Source: UPXZ01 sp049840795 (GTDB lineage Bacteria > Bacteroidota > Bacteroidia > Bacteroidales > Paludibacteraceae). Taken from it: a DNA stretch of 64,000 nt. The position numbers were made by a program, and so were the translations under genes. Below the pieces are notes generated by a model. That model was not told the origin of the DNA, did not search any database, and saw only the letters and a program-made list of their open reading frames with translations. Shown one piece after another: positions 45,479 through 54,504 of the stretch (position 1 is its first letter; the number at the start of each line of letters is the position of its first letter). Location of the stretch: positions 124,001 to 188,000 of the forward strand of contig JASGJK010000009.1 of NCBI GenBank assembly GCA_049840795.1. Reading direction: 5' to 3'.

Positions 45479-46255
45479 TCAACTTCTCCATTGCTCAATC
45501 ATCCCAAACCCCAAGCTCCCCTTTGCTCCTATACCGCAGTTATACATCACATGCATTAGCGGTGCCGGAGCCGTCACTGCCATCCGGCACAAAAAGCCTT
45601 TCACCCGAGTCTCCTCCGGCGTACCGCTTTTCACGGTAATCAACGCCGACTTTGGAGGTGTCAGGGTCTTAATATCAAAAGCAAACTCCTTTGCGGCAAA
45701 CTCCTCTCCTGTGAAAGCACGGTATTTATCCAACACATTTTGTCTGATAAGCGCCGCAGCTGTCGGATGATCCGGAGCAATATATTCCACACTGCCGTCC
45801 TCCCGTTTCAGCGGAATACATATAGGCGACAGGGTTTCAAACCGCATCGTCTCTTGCATCATCGGCGGGGCTACCATCTCCACACTTTGCACACGGCATT
45901 TTATTTTAGCCTTTTGCGTACCAAGTTCAAACTCCTGTTCCGTAAAGAGTCCTTGTATAAACTCCTGCGTGCTTCGTTCCGGAAGAAAAGTGATGTGCCA
46001 CTCCACCGTATCCGAAAGAATCCGAAGCAAACCGCCTTCTATCCGGTACCGCTCGGCTTGCAATCGTGAAAATGTGAAAAGCTTAAATCGTTTTTTGTCG
46101 GATGTGAAACCATTGTCGTGAAGCCACGTAGAGAATGCTTCGTCAGATTTCGACAAGATTTTATAAATTACCGCCGAACATTCATACTGATAATTCAGAG
46201 GAAGAGCGCTTCCAAAGGCATGTTTGTCAATTGTTAATGTAAGCCTAAATCTCAT
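45479..46255 (-). CDS. cas6: CRISPR RNA endoribonuclease Cas6
   Basis: 258 residues. Cuts the pre-crRNA in the repeats. N-terminal RAMP strand FRLTLTIDKHAFGSALPLNYQYECSAVIYKIL, and the C-terminal glycine-rich loop MYNCGIGAKGSLGFGMIE, the Cas6 hallmark. First gene of the locus in transcription order, but cut off from the others by 1.9 kb of repeats and an unknown gene, so it may be transcribed separately. A weak minus-strand promoter (TACATTGC) lies about 35 bp upstream. Confidence 0.93.
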   Translation of the reverse strand: MRFRLTLTIDKHAFGSALPLNYQYECSAVIYKILSKSDEAFSTWLHDNGFTSDKKRFKLFTFSRLQAERYRIEGGLLRILSDTVEWHITFLPERSTQEFIQGLFTEQEFELGTQKAKIKCRVQSVEMVAPPMMQETMRFETLSPICIPLKREDGSVEYIAPDHPTAAALIRQNVLDKYRAFTGEEFAAKEFAFDIKTLTPPKSALITVKSGTPEETRVKGFLCRMAVTAPAPLMHVMYNCGIGAKGSLGFGMIEQWRS

Positions 46256-46399
46256 AACAGTAGAGGTTTAATTTCGGGTGCAATGTATGTATTATATTTT
46301 AAATTAACAAATAATTCCTCAAAAAATTATTAACAATCTTAACAAAATCATCTCCACTTCCACTACAACCACCTCTCACCTCTTTAGTGTCTCTTCAAT

Positions 46400-46589
46400 C
46401 ACCTCTCTTCCAAGCACAGTCTCCGTTTATTGCACCTCTCCCTCTCCTTTGGAGAGGGCTGGGGTGAGGTCTTTATATGTTCGGGTTGCATTCTTTTATA
46501 TGTTCGGGTTCTGTTTAACACCTCTCTTCCACGCACAACCTTTGTTTATTACACCTCTCCCTCTCCTTCGGAGAGGGTCGGGGTGAGGT
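46400..46589. repeat. Two direct copies of a 71-bp block with a long hairpin
   Basis: Copies at 46400-46470 and 46519-46589 (period 119) share CACCTCTCTTCCA, CGTTTATT/TGTTTATT and the palindrome CCTCTCCCTCTCC / GGAGAGGG ... GGGGTGAGG. Between them TTTATATGTTCGGGTT occurs twice. Such CTCTCC-GGAGAG palindromes are common dispersed repeats. Region 46256-46400 shows nothing else. Confidence 0.75.
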
Positions 46590-46601
46590 GTCACTTGAGT
46601 C

Positions 46602-46632
46602 TTTGAACATAATGCATTTTATCGTATCTTTG
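46602..46632 (+). promoter_or_regulatory. Promoter of ychF
   Basis: TTTG at 46602-46605, 19 bp, TATCTTTG at 46625-46632 followed by CA: a near-perfect Bacteroidetes promoter, 30 bp before the ATG. Confidence 0.85.
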
Positions 46633-46662
46633 CACTCCATTTTGAATAAATAACTAAAAACA

Positions 46663-47767
46663 ATGAGCTTACAATGCGGTATAGTCGGTTTGCCCAACGT
46701 GGGTAAATCCACCCTTTTCAATTGCCTTTCCAACGCCAAAGCGCAGGCGGCAAACTTCCCTTTTTGCACCATCGAACCCAACGTGGGCGTAATCACCGTC
46801 CCCGATGAACGATTAAATAAATTATCCGAATTAATTAATCCCCAACGCATTGTTCCCACCACAGTGGAGATTGTGGACATTGCAGGATTGGTAAAAGGTG
46901 CCAGCAAAGGCGAAGGCTTGGGCAATAAATTCCTTGCCAATATTTCGCGAAACAGATGCCATCTTGCACGTGTTACGTTGTTTCGACGATGAAAATGTAA
47001 CTCACGTGGACGGAAGCGTCGACCCTGTGCGCGACAAAGAAATCATCGATGCCGAGTTACAGATAAAAGACCTTGAAACCATCGAAGCCCGCATCAACAA
47101 GGTAGAAAAACAAGCCAAAACCGGCGGCGACAAAGAGGCGCTTCGGGCGTTTAATATCTTTACGCAAATTCGGGCTGCTCTTGTGAAGGGTGAGTCTGCC
47201 CGCACCGTTACTTTTGATAATAAAGACGATGCCAAAGTGGCAAAGGAACTATATTTGCTCACTTCTAAACCGGTAATGTACGTTTGCAATGTGGATGAAG
47301 CAAGCGCTGTCAACGGCAATAAATACGTGGAAGCCGTATGCGAAGCCACCAAAAACGAGAATGCCGAGATACTTATTGTTGCCGCTAAGATAGAATCAGA
47401 GATTGCCGAGTTCGATACTTTTGAAGAGCGTCAGATGTTTCTCGAGGAAATCGGCTTGCAGGAGTCCGGCGTAGCCCGCTTGATCAAAGCCGCTTACCAC
47501 CTGCTCGATTTGCAAACATTCCTCACGGCTGGTGTCCAGGAAGTACGAGCTTGGACCTTTCACCGCGGATGGAAAGCCCCACAATGTGCCGGAGTCATCC
47601 ATACCGATTTTGAAAAAGGATTTATCCGCGCAGAAGTCATCAAATACAACGATTACGTTGCCTTAGGTTCCGAGTCAGCTTGCAAAGAAGCCGGTAAAAT
47701 GAATGTGGAAGGTAAAGAATACGTGGTACAAGACGGTGATATTATGCACTTCCGTTTTAACGTATAG
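46663..47767 (+). CDS. ychF: Ribosome-binding ATPase YchF (OBG family), frameshifted
   Basis: A translation-associated P-loop NTPase. G1 is GLPNVGKSTLFNCLS, then FCTIEPNVG and IVDIAGLVKGASKGEGLGNKFLANI. The frame shifts at the TTT run 46943-46945; removing one T gives RETDAILHVLRCFDDENVTHVDG and carries on to the TGS-domain end (TFHRGWKAPQCAGVIHTDFEKGFIRAEVIKYNDYV ... YVVQDGDIMHFRFNV). The joined length is about 367 residues, standard. Since the gene is almost universally conserved, a sequencing error is the likely cause. Confidence 0.93.
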
Positions 47768-47799
47768 TCTCTTTTACGTACTTTTATAATATAATTTTT

Positions 47800-47860
47800 C
47801 AATTGCCATGCCTTTTTATGACGTGGCAATTGTGTTTTTGTCGCATTGCTGATAATCACA
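47800..47860. repeat. Hairpin and partial copy of the 216-bp element
   Basis: CAATTGCCATG ... CGTGGCAATTG forms a hairpin followed by TGTTTTTG and may end ychF transcription. The following TTGTCGCATTGCTGATAATCA parallels TATGTCGCTTTGCGGATAATCA, the right end of the element at 44974-45189, so this looks like a decayed, shortened copy. Confidence 0.6.
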
Positions 47861-48035
47861 TTCTACAAAGAATAACGCACTCACGCTGCTTTTACACCAA
47901 TATAGCAATTTAGCAGTGTGGTTGCGGTATATTTATGGAGGAGTAATTATAAGACTGATATTTAAAAGGCGTTAGCCCCAATGTGCTATTCCTGTGTCAC
48001 ACATCTTGAAACACAATATTTGGAAACTTCCGAAG

Positions 48036-49318
48036 TTATTTTTTGTCTTTCCTCGTGCGTGCTTTTTTCAATTCATCTTCTAATGTGGCAATCTCTTTCT
48101 CCTGATTGTTTATTGTTTTTAGCAATTCGTTCAGCTCCTCGTTTTCTATCGTTGTGGGATACTGCGCTTCTACCCGGTCTAAAAAATCAGACAGTAATAT
48201 TCATATAGTTGGTAAAGGCTTCGTAAGGCGATGTGTAATTTGTTCCAAAAGCATCGGTATGGCTCATATACCTGAAGTTGTCTGTCGTTTGTAGCATTAA
48301 CCAGTCATGTTGAAGTGGCTTGTCCTTACATAAACGCACACGTTCGCTTACGGCATACAACTTACTAAGCGCTTCGTGTTGGAGGTCGTTTCCATTCCAA
48401 ACACTCAGGTCTTTGTTACCCGACCAACTGATAGGATACGGACAACTGATGGAATCTTTCACCTCCATTTTTTTGGCGATTTCCGAAGGAAATGTAAACT
48501 GGATACCATTTTCCATCGCATGGAATGGCAATGCTTTTACAAAATCGAAGATGCCACTTTCGGCACGCTGTACTACACGCAATGGCTTCGTACCCCATTG
48601 ATATATTGATAACCTCTTCATTTTCTGGGGTCTTCGCAATCCAGTGCATATACTTGGCTGCATCCAGCGGAAATTCGCTCCACGAACGGTTTGAGAAGCG
48701 GAATGCAATATCGTCGCTAAATTTGTTGTTACGTACCAGTAGCTTTAATTTTGGTAAATATGCGTGTGAGTAAACACAATTGGGACTTTTCCATCCCAAA
48801 ACATGTTTCGCCTCTTCAATCAACATTGTTTTGAATCCGAGTTTCAATACTACTTCCCCTATTTCGTCAGAATAAATCAATTCCGAATTCCGAAAAACGG
48901 TCGGTCGCTTACCAAACAGCTCATCTATTTTCTTAGCGTGTTGCTTTACCTGTCGTTCAAACTCATCAGAGTCGTAAACCGAAGCTGGTGAGTGTGCGTA
49001 GGTCTCTGCCAAAAACTCTACGGCGCCGGTCTTAGCCAGTTCCTTGAAGCTATCAATCACATCCGGTGCATATTGTTCTAATTGCTCTAAAGCTACACCT
49101 GAAATCGAAAACGCGCATTTAAACTTTCCATTGGTGGCTCGAATCATTTCTGATAAAACACGATTGGCGGACAGATAAGATTCCTCAGCTAATTGACGGA
49201 TGCGGTCTTCCGTTTGAAAATCATCGTAATAATAATGATCCTGACCGATGTCAAAGAACCTATATCGCTTCAATCGCAAAGGTTGATGCACTTCAAAGCA
49301 CAAGCAAATGTTTTTCAT
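48036..49318 (-). CDS. GH57 alpha-amylase-like glycosidase, two frameshifts
   Basis: Starts KNICLCFEVHQPLRLKRYRFFDIG, the GH57 opening. The catalytic nucleophile region is VEFLAETYAHSPASVY and a later conserved block is RPTVFRNSELIYSDEIGEVV. Frame changes near 48584 (rejoining as VVQRAESGIFDFVKALPFHAMENG) and near 48192-48196 (rejoining as LSDFLDRVEAQYPTTIENEELNELL), with a stop at 48036; total about 427 residues. The second catalytic carboxylate, usually Asp in an MDYE-like motif, reads MGYEA here, next to the first shift, so local sequence quality is doubtful. Third gene of a debranching enzyme, GT4 and GH57 cluster that stores or remodels glycogen. Confidence 0.82.
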
Positions 49319-49434
49319 ATATCGTCGTATTTATATTATGTGTATTCAATGTGTTTTTATTGTTTAATTAATTGGGGAGTAAAGAATTAGATTCATTCGT
49401 TTTTTTCTGATTTCTACATTCTAATTTCTAACTT

Positions 49435-50429
49435 TTGGTATAGGCGCTTAGTTCGCTGTTGTTATTTTATTTTTAATCAATCTCTTAGGTTCGCTTAGAA
49501 CCATCCTTTTTATGAGTAAATCGAAGATTGACCCCATCATTGTCCGTCTATTATAACGAAAATGATATTCATCGAGATAACCTTGCATCCGTTCTTTTGA
49601 ACAATGGTGGTGTATTCCTCGTAGCCATCCCTGAATGTTCATTATGTGAATATGCAACTGCTGTATGCCTTTCCCTTTCTCCGAAGGTATTTGTTCTAAG
49701 TTTGGATAGTCTTTTTTCAATGGTAAATAACCTTTCCAAACATCAGTAATAACATTTGCATCGTTGCTGATATATGTTTGAAAAAATGGTCTAAATTCTT
49801 TGCTCGAAGCATGCTCAATTACTTGTGCATAAGCTCGACCAACACCTTTTTTATCTTCCAAAATTTCAAGCCCAACAATTACTAACTTCTTTTTACTGTC
49901 GCCACTACGACCAACTTTACCTTCTTCGTATTCTCCTATGAGAAACTCATCAACCTGAACTTTGCCCTCCAATCGGCTTTTACGGCTACTTGTCATTGCT
50001 TGTTGGATTTTCCACTTAAATTTCCATACTGTTTTCTGGCGCAATCCAAATTCCTCTGACAATTCCAATGAAGACATTCCTTTCTTCTTGGTGCTAATTT
50101 TAAAACAGATATGAAATGCGATAAGCAATGAAAATTTCAACTTGTCAAACATAGTTCCAGAAGTAGGGCTTTCATCGTAATTGCATTTGGCGCAACGATG
50201 TGAATAGGGCTTTTTGCCTTTGCCAAATTTCAAATGACCACACTTCTTACATTGGTAAGGATGCTCGGCTGACCATTCTATTTCTGAAAGATAGCGATAG
50301 CAATCCTCCTGTGTCTGAAAATATTTATTGAACTCTATTGAATTCACTCCTATATATTGTTTCCTAATATACACGCTACAAAAGTAGCAGATTTATCCAA
50401 AATTACAGCGACCTAAACGCCTATACCAA
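49435..50429 (-). mobile_element. IS1595-type insertion sequence, apparently intact
   Basis: 995 bp. The outer inverted repeats start TTGGTATAGGCG on both ends, and similarity continues inward (YTTAGKTCGCTG). An 8-bp target duplication TCTAACTT flanks it at 49427-49434 and 50430-50437, the size known for this family. One full-length transposase gene inside. The perfect duplication indicates a recent insertion. Confidence 0.92.
49448..50374 (-). CDS. IS1595-family (ISXO2-like) transposase
   Basis: 308 residues. An N-terminal zinc ribbon (CKKCGHLKFGKGKKPYSHRCAKCNY), a helix-turn-helix stretch SSLELSEEFGLRQKTVWKFKWKIQ, and the DDE-like core with VQVDEFLIGEYEEGKVGRSG, VITDVWKGY and QGWLRGIHHHCSKERMQGYLDEYHFRYNRR. 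Uninterrupted, so it may be active, in contrast to the relics at 6.5 and 10 kb. Confidence 0.93.
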   Translation of the reverse strand: MYIRKQYIGVNSIEFNKYFQTQEDCYRYLSEIEWSAEHPYQCKKCGHLKFGKGKKPYSHRCAKCNYDESPTSGTMFDKLKFSLLIAFHICFKISTKKKGMSSLELSEEFGLRQKTVWKFKWKIQQAMTSSRKSRLEGKVQVDEFLIGEYEEGKVGRSGDSKKKLVIVGLEILEDKKGVGRAYAQVIEHASSKEFRPFFQTYISNDANVITDVWKGYLPLKKDYPNLEQIPSEKGKGIQQLHIHIMNIQGWLRGIHHHCSKERMQGYLDEYHFRYNRRTMMGSIFDLLIKRMVLSEPKRLIKNKITTAN

Positions 50430-51677
50430 TCTAACTTTATCGTAAATAGCTCTCACTTTCATACCCGCGTCATACCATTTGATGTTGTTCACCTCTTCCA
50501 ATCCGCGTTCGTGAAGACTTTTATACATCGCAGGATACATCACAATGCTATAAATGGCATCTGCCATTGCATCAATATCCCAATAGTCCGTTTTGATCAC
50601 ATTTGATAAAATCTCGGCACAGCCCGACTGATACGAAATAATACTGGGTGCTCCTACTTGCATAGCTTCCAATGGCGATATACCAAATGGCTCCGATACA
50701 GAGGGCATAATATACACATCGCTCTCGGCAAGCATTTGATGCACCTGATGACCCCGCAAAAATCCGGGAAAATGAAAACGGTCGGCAATGCCCCGCTTGG
50801 CTACCAAGTCAATCATTGCATCCATCATATCGCCACTGCCGGCCATTACAAAGCGTACATTTTTAGTGCGCTCTATTACTTTATGTGCTGCTTCAACAAA
50901 GTACTCCGGTCCTTTTTGCATTGTAATACGCCCCAAAAAGGTAACTATTTTGTCTTTCCTCGGTGTTTTTTTGAATTGCTCCACATTTTCAAGTGGCTCC
51001 ACGGCATTGTGAACGGTAGTTACTTTATCCGGATGCTGATGATATTTTTCAATAACGATACGACGTGTCAGCTCACTTACGGTCATAATGTGGTCTGCTT
51101 CATCCATTCCTCGTTTCTCTATCGAATACACCGTTGGATTTACCTTACCTCTGCTTCGGTCAAAATCGGTAGCGTGAACGTGTATCACAAGCGGTTTGCC
51201 GCTGATGTGTTTCGCAAAAACTCCGGCAGGATACGTGAGCCAGTCGTGCGAGTGAATTATATCAAAATCCAATTGATGCGCTAAAACACTGGCAACGGCT
51301 TCGTAATTACTTATTTCTTCTATCAAATTGTCGGGATAGCGTCCTGAAAAATCAATACAACCCAAGTCGTTGGTGTAAATGCGCGTAAAATCGTATTTTA
51401 TACCGTTTCTCAACCAAAAATATTCGTCCGGATGCATTAAATTTCCCATGCGATGGTTCACGTGCTCCCAACTATTTTCTTTCCATACAACCGGGACGTT
51501 ACAGGCACCGATAATTTTAAGAAAACTTTGATCTTCGTCGCCATGTGGTTTGGGTATCACAAAAGTAATTTCCATATCGGGTTGCAACGACATTCCTTTG
51601 GTGAGCCCGTAGCTCGCCGTGCCTAAACCGCCTAAAATATGGGGAGGAAACTCCCAGCCAAACATCAGTGCTTTCAT
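50421..51677 (-). CDS. GT4 glycosyltransferase, glycogen synthase-like
   Basis: 418 residues. MKALMFGWEFPPHILGGLGTASYGLTKGM, DIIHSHDWLTYPAGVFAKHISGKPLVIHVHATDFDRS, VTFLGRITMQKGPEYFVEAAHKV and MPSVSEPFGISPLEAMQVGAPSI are typical GT4 motifs. In Bacteroidetes this gene accompanies a debranching enzyme and a GH57 amylase and is thought to make alpha-glucan. Its start overlaps the debranching gene by 4 bp. The IS end supplies the last codon, Val, and the stop; without the IS the protein would have ended KVRN. Confidence 0.88.
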   Translation of the reverse strand: MKALMFGWEFPPHILGGLGTASYGLTKGMSLQPDMEITFVIPKPHGDEDQSFLKIIGACNVPVVWKENSWEHVNHRMGNLMHPDEYFWLRNGIKYDFTRIYTNDLGCIDFSGRYPDNLIEEISNYEAVASVLAHQLDFDIIHSHDWLTYPAGVFAKHISGKPLVIHVHATDFDRSRGKVNPTVYSIEKRGMDEADHIMTVSELTRRIVIEKYHQHPDKVTTVHNAVEPLENVEQFKKTPRKDKIVTFLGRITMQKGPEYFVEAAHKVIERTKNVRFVMAGSGDMMDAMIDLVAKRGIADRFHFPGFLRGHQVHQMLAESDVYIMPSVSEPFGISPLEAMQVGAPSIISYQSGCAEILSNVIKTDYWDIDAMADAIYSIVMYPAMYKSLHERGLEEVNNIKWYDAGMKVRAIYDKVRLV

Positions 51678-53628
51678 AATACGGTTTCTTTTTCGTTATC
51701 AAATTTTTTCAACATATCTAACACGCGGATTACTTCAGCCACACTCATCGAGAATGACGGTGCTCCGTGTCCTTTGAATGGAGGATTTCCATCGAACAGT
51801 TCCGAGATACTTCCTACGCATAACTCGGTCATTTCTGCTTCAAATCCATTTAACATCCGTTCGATAAACGATTTGCCACTTTGTTTATATACTTTCAGAT
51901 AGGCTGAAGCAAAGTATCCGAACGTCCATGCAAAAGCAGGTCCGTTATGATAATTCCAGTTGCGCTCCTGCATTCCGCCGATGTATTGCGGACGGTAAAA
52001 ACCGCTTTTGGGGCTCAGCGTTCGGAGTCCTTTTGGCGTTAAAAGTTCACGCGTTGTAATATCTAAAATCGATTTTTGCTGTTTTTTATCTAAGGGAGAA
52101 TAAGGTAATCCGACGGCAAAAATCATATTTGGGCGAACTTCCGCATCCTGATAATTATCCAACACATAATCATAAAGATATGCTCCGTTCCAAAACCGTT
52201 TGACAAACGAATCTTTGAGTAATTCAGCCTGATAATTGAGCAAATCTGCCGATTGTTCCTTTCCACCTTCCCGCTCAAGCTCGGAAACAAACTTCAGTGC
52301 ATTATACCATAGAGCATTAATTTCGACCACATAACCTGTTCGCGGAGTGATTGGTCTCCCATTTTCAACGGCGTTCATCCAGGTAGCAGGCGCTTCGTTC
52401 CCGTTTACGTAAAGCAATCCTTCGTTATGGAGGAACAAGTTCGGATGATTCTGCTTGCGAATAAAATTAACGATTTTGATACTGATGTTTCCAAAGCGCG
52501 TGGCGGCATCTTTCATTGAGGTTATTTCGGCGTATTGCTGAATGGTGCGTATAAACCAAAGCAAGACATCCGGTTCTTCTAATCCTTGCAGTTTAAAATC
52601 GGTTCGTTTCCCATTCAGGAATTCTTCAATTTCGGGAATGGCGGTATTTATTATCGTGTCGAAATAATCGGGACGATCAATGAGCAATGTGCTGGGTACG
52701 AGAGAAACAAACTCATCTCTGGCACGGGCGCCAAACCATGGATAACCGGCTAAAAGATACGTTTTGTCTCCTTCGCATTTGTAAAATTGTTGAGCGGAAT
52801 TTTTAAACAAGTGAACATATCTTCCCTTTTGTGCCTTCTTGTCAGCTCATTATCCCACAGTGTGTTCAGATTGCGTGGAGATACCTCGGTAACTCCGGCG
52901 GAAAATATAATGCTTTCCCCTTTTTTTATAGGCATCTCAAAGTATCCGGGAACCAATAAATCTTCTTTGTAATTATATCCTCGCTCTTGTTCTTTGTAGT
53001 ATTCAATACCTCTGTACCAGTCGGGTTGGTGAACGTAAGCTACACTTTTTGAAAACTGCATACAAAGATCCGGGTAACCTTCGTAAAGTTTCATACTTAT
53101 CCCGTTTTTTAGCTCTTGATGTGAGGTGTTGACAGAGTTATTTTGTGAAGTCAATTCGTGTACACTTCTAAAAGCAAGGAACGGCTTAAAACGGAGAAGG
53201 GTAGGGGAATGGGCTTCCATCAGCGTATATTTGACAAGTATGCGTGGCTCAAACGATACCAGCATCCTTTCTTTCGACAAAATGACTCCTCCTACTCTGT
53301 ATATGGTTCTGGAAATAGATTCACAATCAAACTGACGGATATATTTATGCCCGTTGGGACTGAAGTTGTTCCCTTCGTATTTGTGAAGCCCGAGATTGAA
53401 TTCGGCTCCGTGCTGAATGACGGTCTCGTCCAATGAAGAGAGCAAGACGTGATTCGAATCATCCAAATCAGGTAAAGGCATCACCAATTGCCCGTGATAC
53501 TTCCGGGTGTTACAGTCCACAAGTGTTGTAAAGTTGTAGGTTCCGGCTCTGTTCGTTCTGATTATCTCTTTTGAAAGGGACTTTTCTAAGTTTATCAAAA
53601 GTGTTTTATCAAAATTTAAATAACTCAT
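51674..53628 (-). CDS. Glycogen debranching enzyme (GH133-like), frameshifted
   Basis: An N-terminal beta-sandwich domain (TNRAGTYNFTTLVDCNTRKYHGQLV, FEPRILVKYTLMEAHSPTLLRFKPFLAFRSVHELT) and a C-terminal (alpha/alpha)6 amyloglucosidase-like domain (YLLAGYPWFGARARDEFVSL, GLEEPDVLLWFIRTIQQY, NGRPITPRTGYVVEINALWYNALKF, PSFSMSVAEVIRVLDML). One base missing in the five-T run 52800-52804 splits it; restored, it reads MFTCLKNSAQQFYKCEGDKTYLL. About 650 residues in total, usual for the family. First gene of the glycogen cluster. Confidence 0.88.
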
Positions 53629-53661
53629 TTCGGGGTTTATTAGATTTGTTTTGGCTTTTCA

Positions 53662-53692
53662 CAAAGTTAGTAGGAAAATGTCAGAATTCAAA
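53662..53692 (-). promoter_or_regulatory. Promoter of the glycogen cluster
   Basis: On the minus strand TTTG at 53689-53692, 19 bp, TAACTTTG at 53662-53669. Canonical spacing. Confidence 0.78.
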
Positions 53693-53763
53693 ATAAACGA
53701 AAGGAATATTTAATTTTTTATTTCACGTACAATGAGATACCTCACATTGATAGTCCTTTTTTC

Positions 53764-53794
53764 TTGCATTTAAATAATAAATCGATTATTTTTG
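53764..53794 (+). promoter_or_regulatory. Promoter of the rhomboid gene
   Basis: TTG at 53764-53766, 20 bp, TATTTTTG at 53787-53794, ahead of the ATG at 53814. Confidence 0.65.
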
Positions 53795-53813
53795 TATCAA
53801 ATTCGGGACAAAC

Positions 53814-54497
53814 ATGGAACCTCAGGAAAATTTAAAAGTTGAAAAAAAACGATTTTATTACGCGGTCTTTTTCCCCGAAATAATTAGTTTTTTGATGGTG
53901 CTGTCGTTCTTCTTTGAAAGAGGAATGGGGTGGGATTTTACAAACTACGGCATTGAGCCCAGGCATTGGAACAGTTTGCTTTATATTTTTTTTACGCCGT
54001 TTATTCACGGTACTATATGGCATTTGTTGCACAATGTTGTTGCTTTTTTTGTTTTAAGTGTAAGTTTATATTATTTTTACACCCCAATAGCCAATAAAAT
54101 GATGGTTTTGTCCGTTATATTTAGTGGCATACTTTTATGGGTCATAGGGAGGGATAATTATCATATTGGGGCAAGCGGAGTTGTTTTTGCTTTGTCATTC
54201 TTTTTGTTTTTCAGTGGAATTATAAGAAGACATATTCCTTTAATCGCCATATCATTGATTGTGGTGTTTTTATATGGTAATAATGTATGGCATTTATTTC
54301 CTTGGTTACCAAATGACCCGATCTCTTGGGAAGGACACTTGGCAGGTGGAGTAACCGGGCTTTCTTTGTCGATTATTTACAAAAACGAAGGTCCGCAAAA
54401 ACCTATTATTGTGTGGGACGATGAAAATGACGATGACTCAGATGATAACACAAGATGGAATGAAAATGTAGATGACAATGAAGTACAAACAAAATAA
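53814..54497 (+). CDS. Rhomboid-family intramembrane serine protease
   Basis: 227 residues with about six membrane helices. The catalytic Ser121 is in HIGASGVVFALSF and His175 in WEGHLAGGVTGLSLS; the early loop has FFTPFIHGTIWHLLHNVVAFF, as in rhomboids. The C-terminal tail is very acidic (DDENDDDSDDN). It is followed closely by three genes on the same strand, probably one operon. Confidence 0.88.
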   Translation: MEPQENLKVEKKRFYYAVFFPEIISFLMVLSFFFERGMGWDFTNYGIEPRHWNSLLYIFFTPFIHGTIWHLLHNVVAFFVLSVSLYYFYTPIANKMMVLSVIFSGILLWVIGRDNYHIGASGVVFALSFFLFFSGIIRRHIPLIAISLIVVFLYGNNVWHLFPWLPNDPISWEGHLAGGVTGLSLSIIYKNEGPQKPIIVWDDENDDDSDDNTRWNENVDDNEVQTK

Positions 54498-54504
54498 ATG
54501 ATTT

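Noticed and set aside
49528..49749. Plus-strand frame inside the IS element
   Set aside because: Antisense shadow of the transposase gene.
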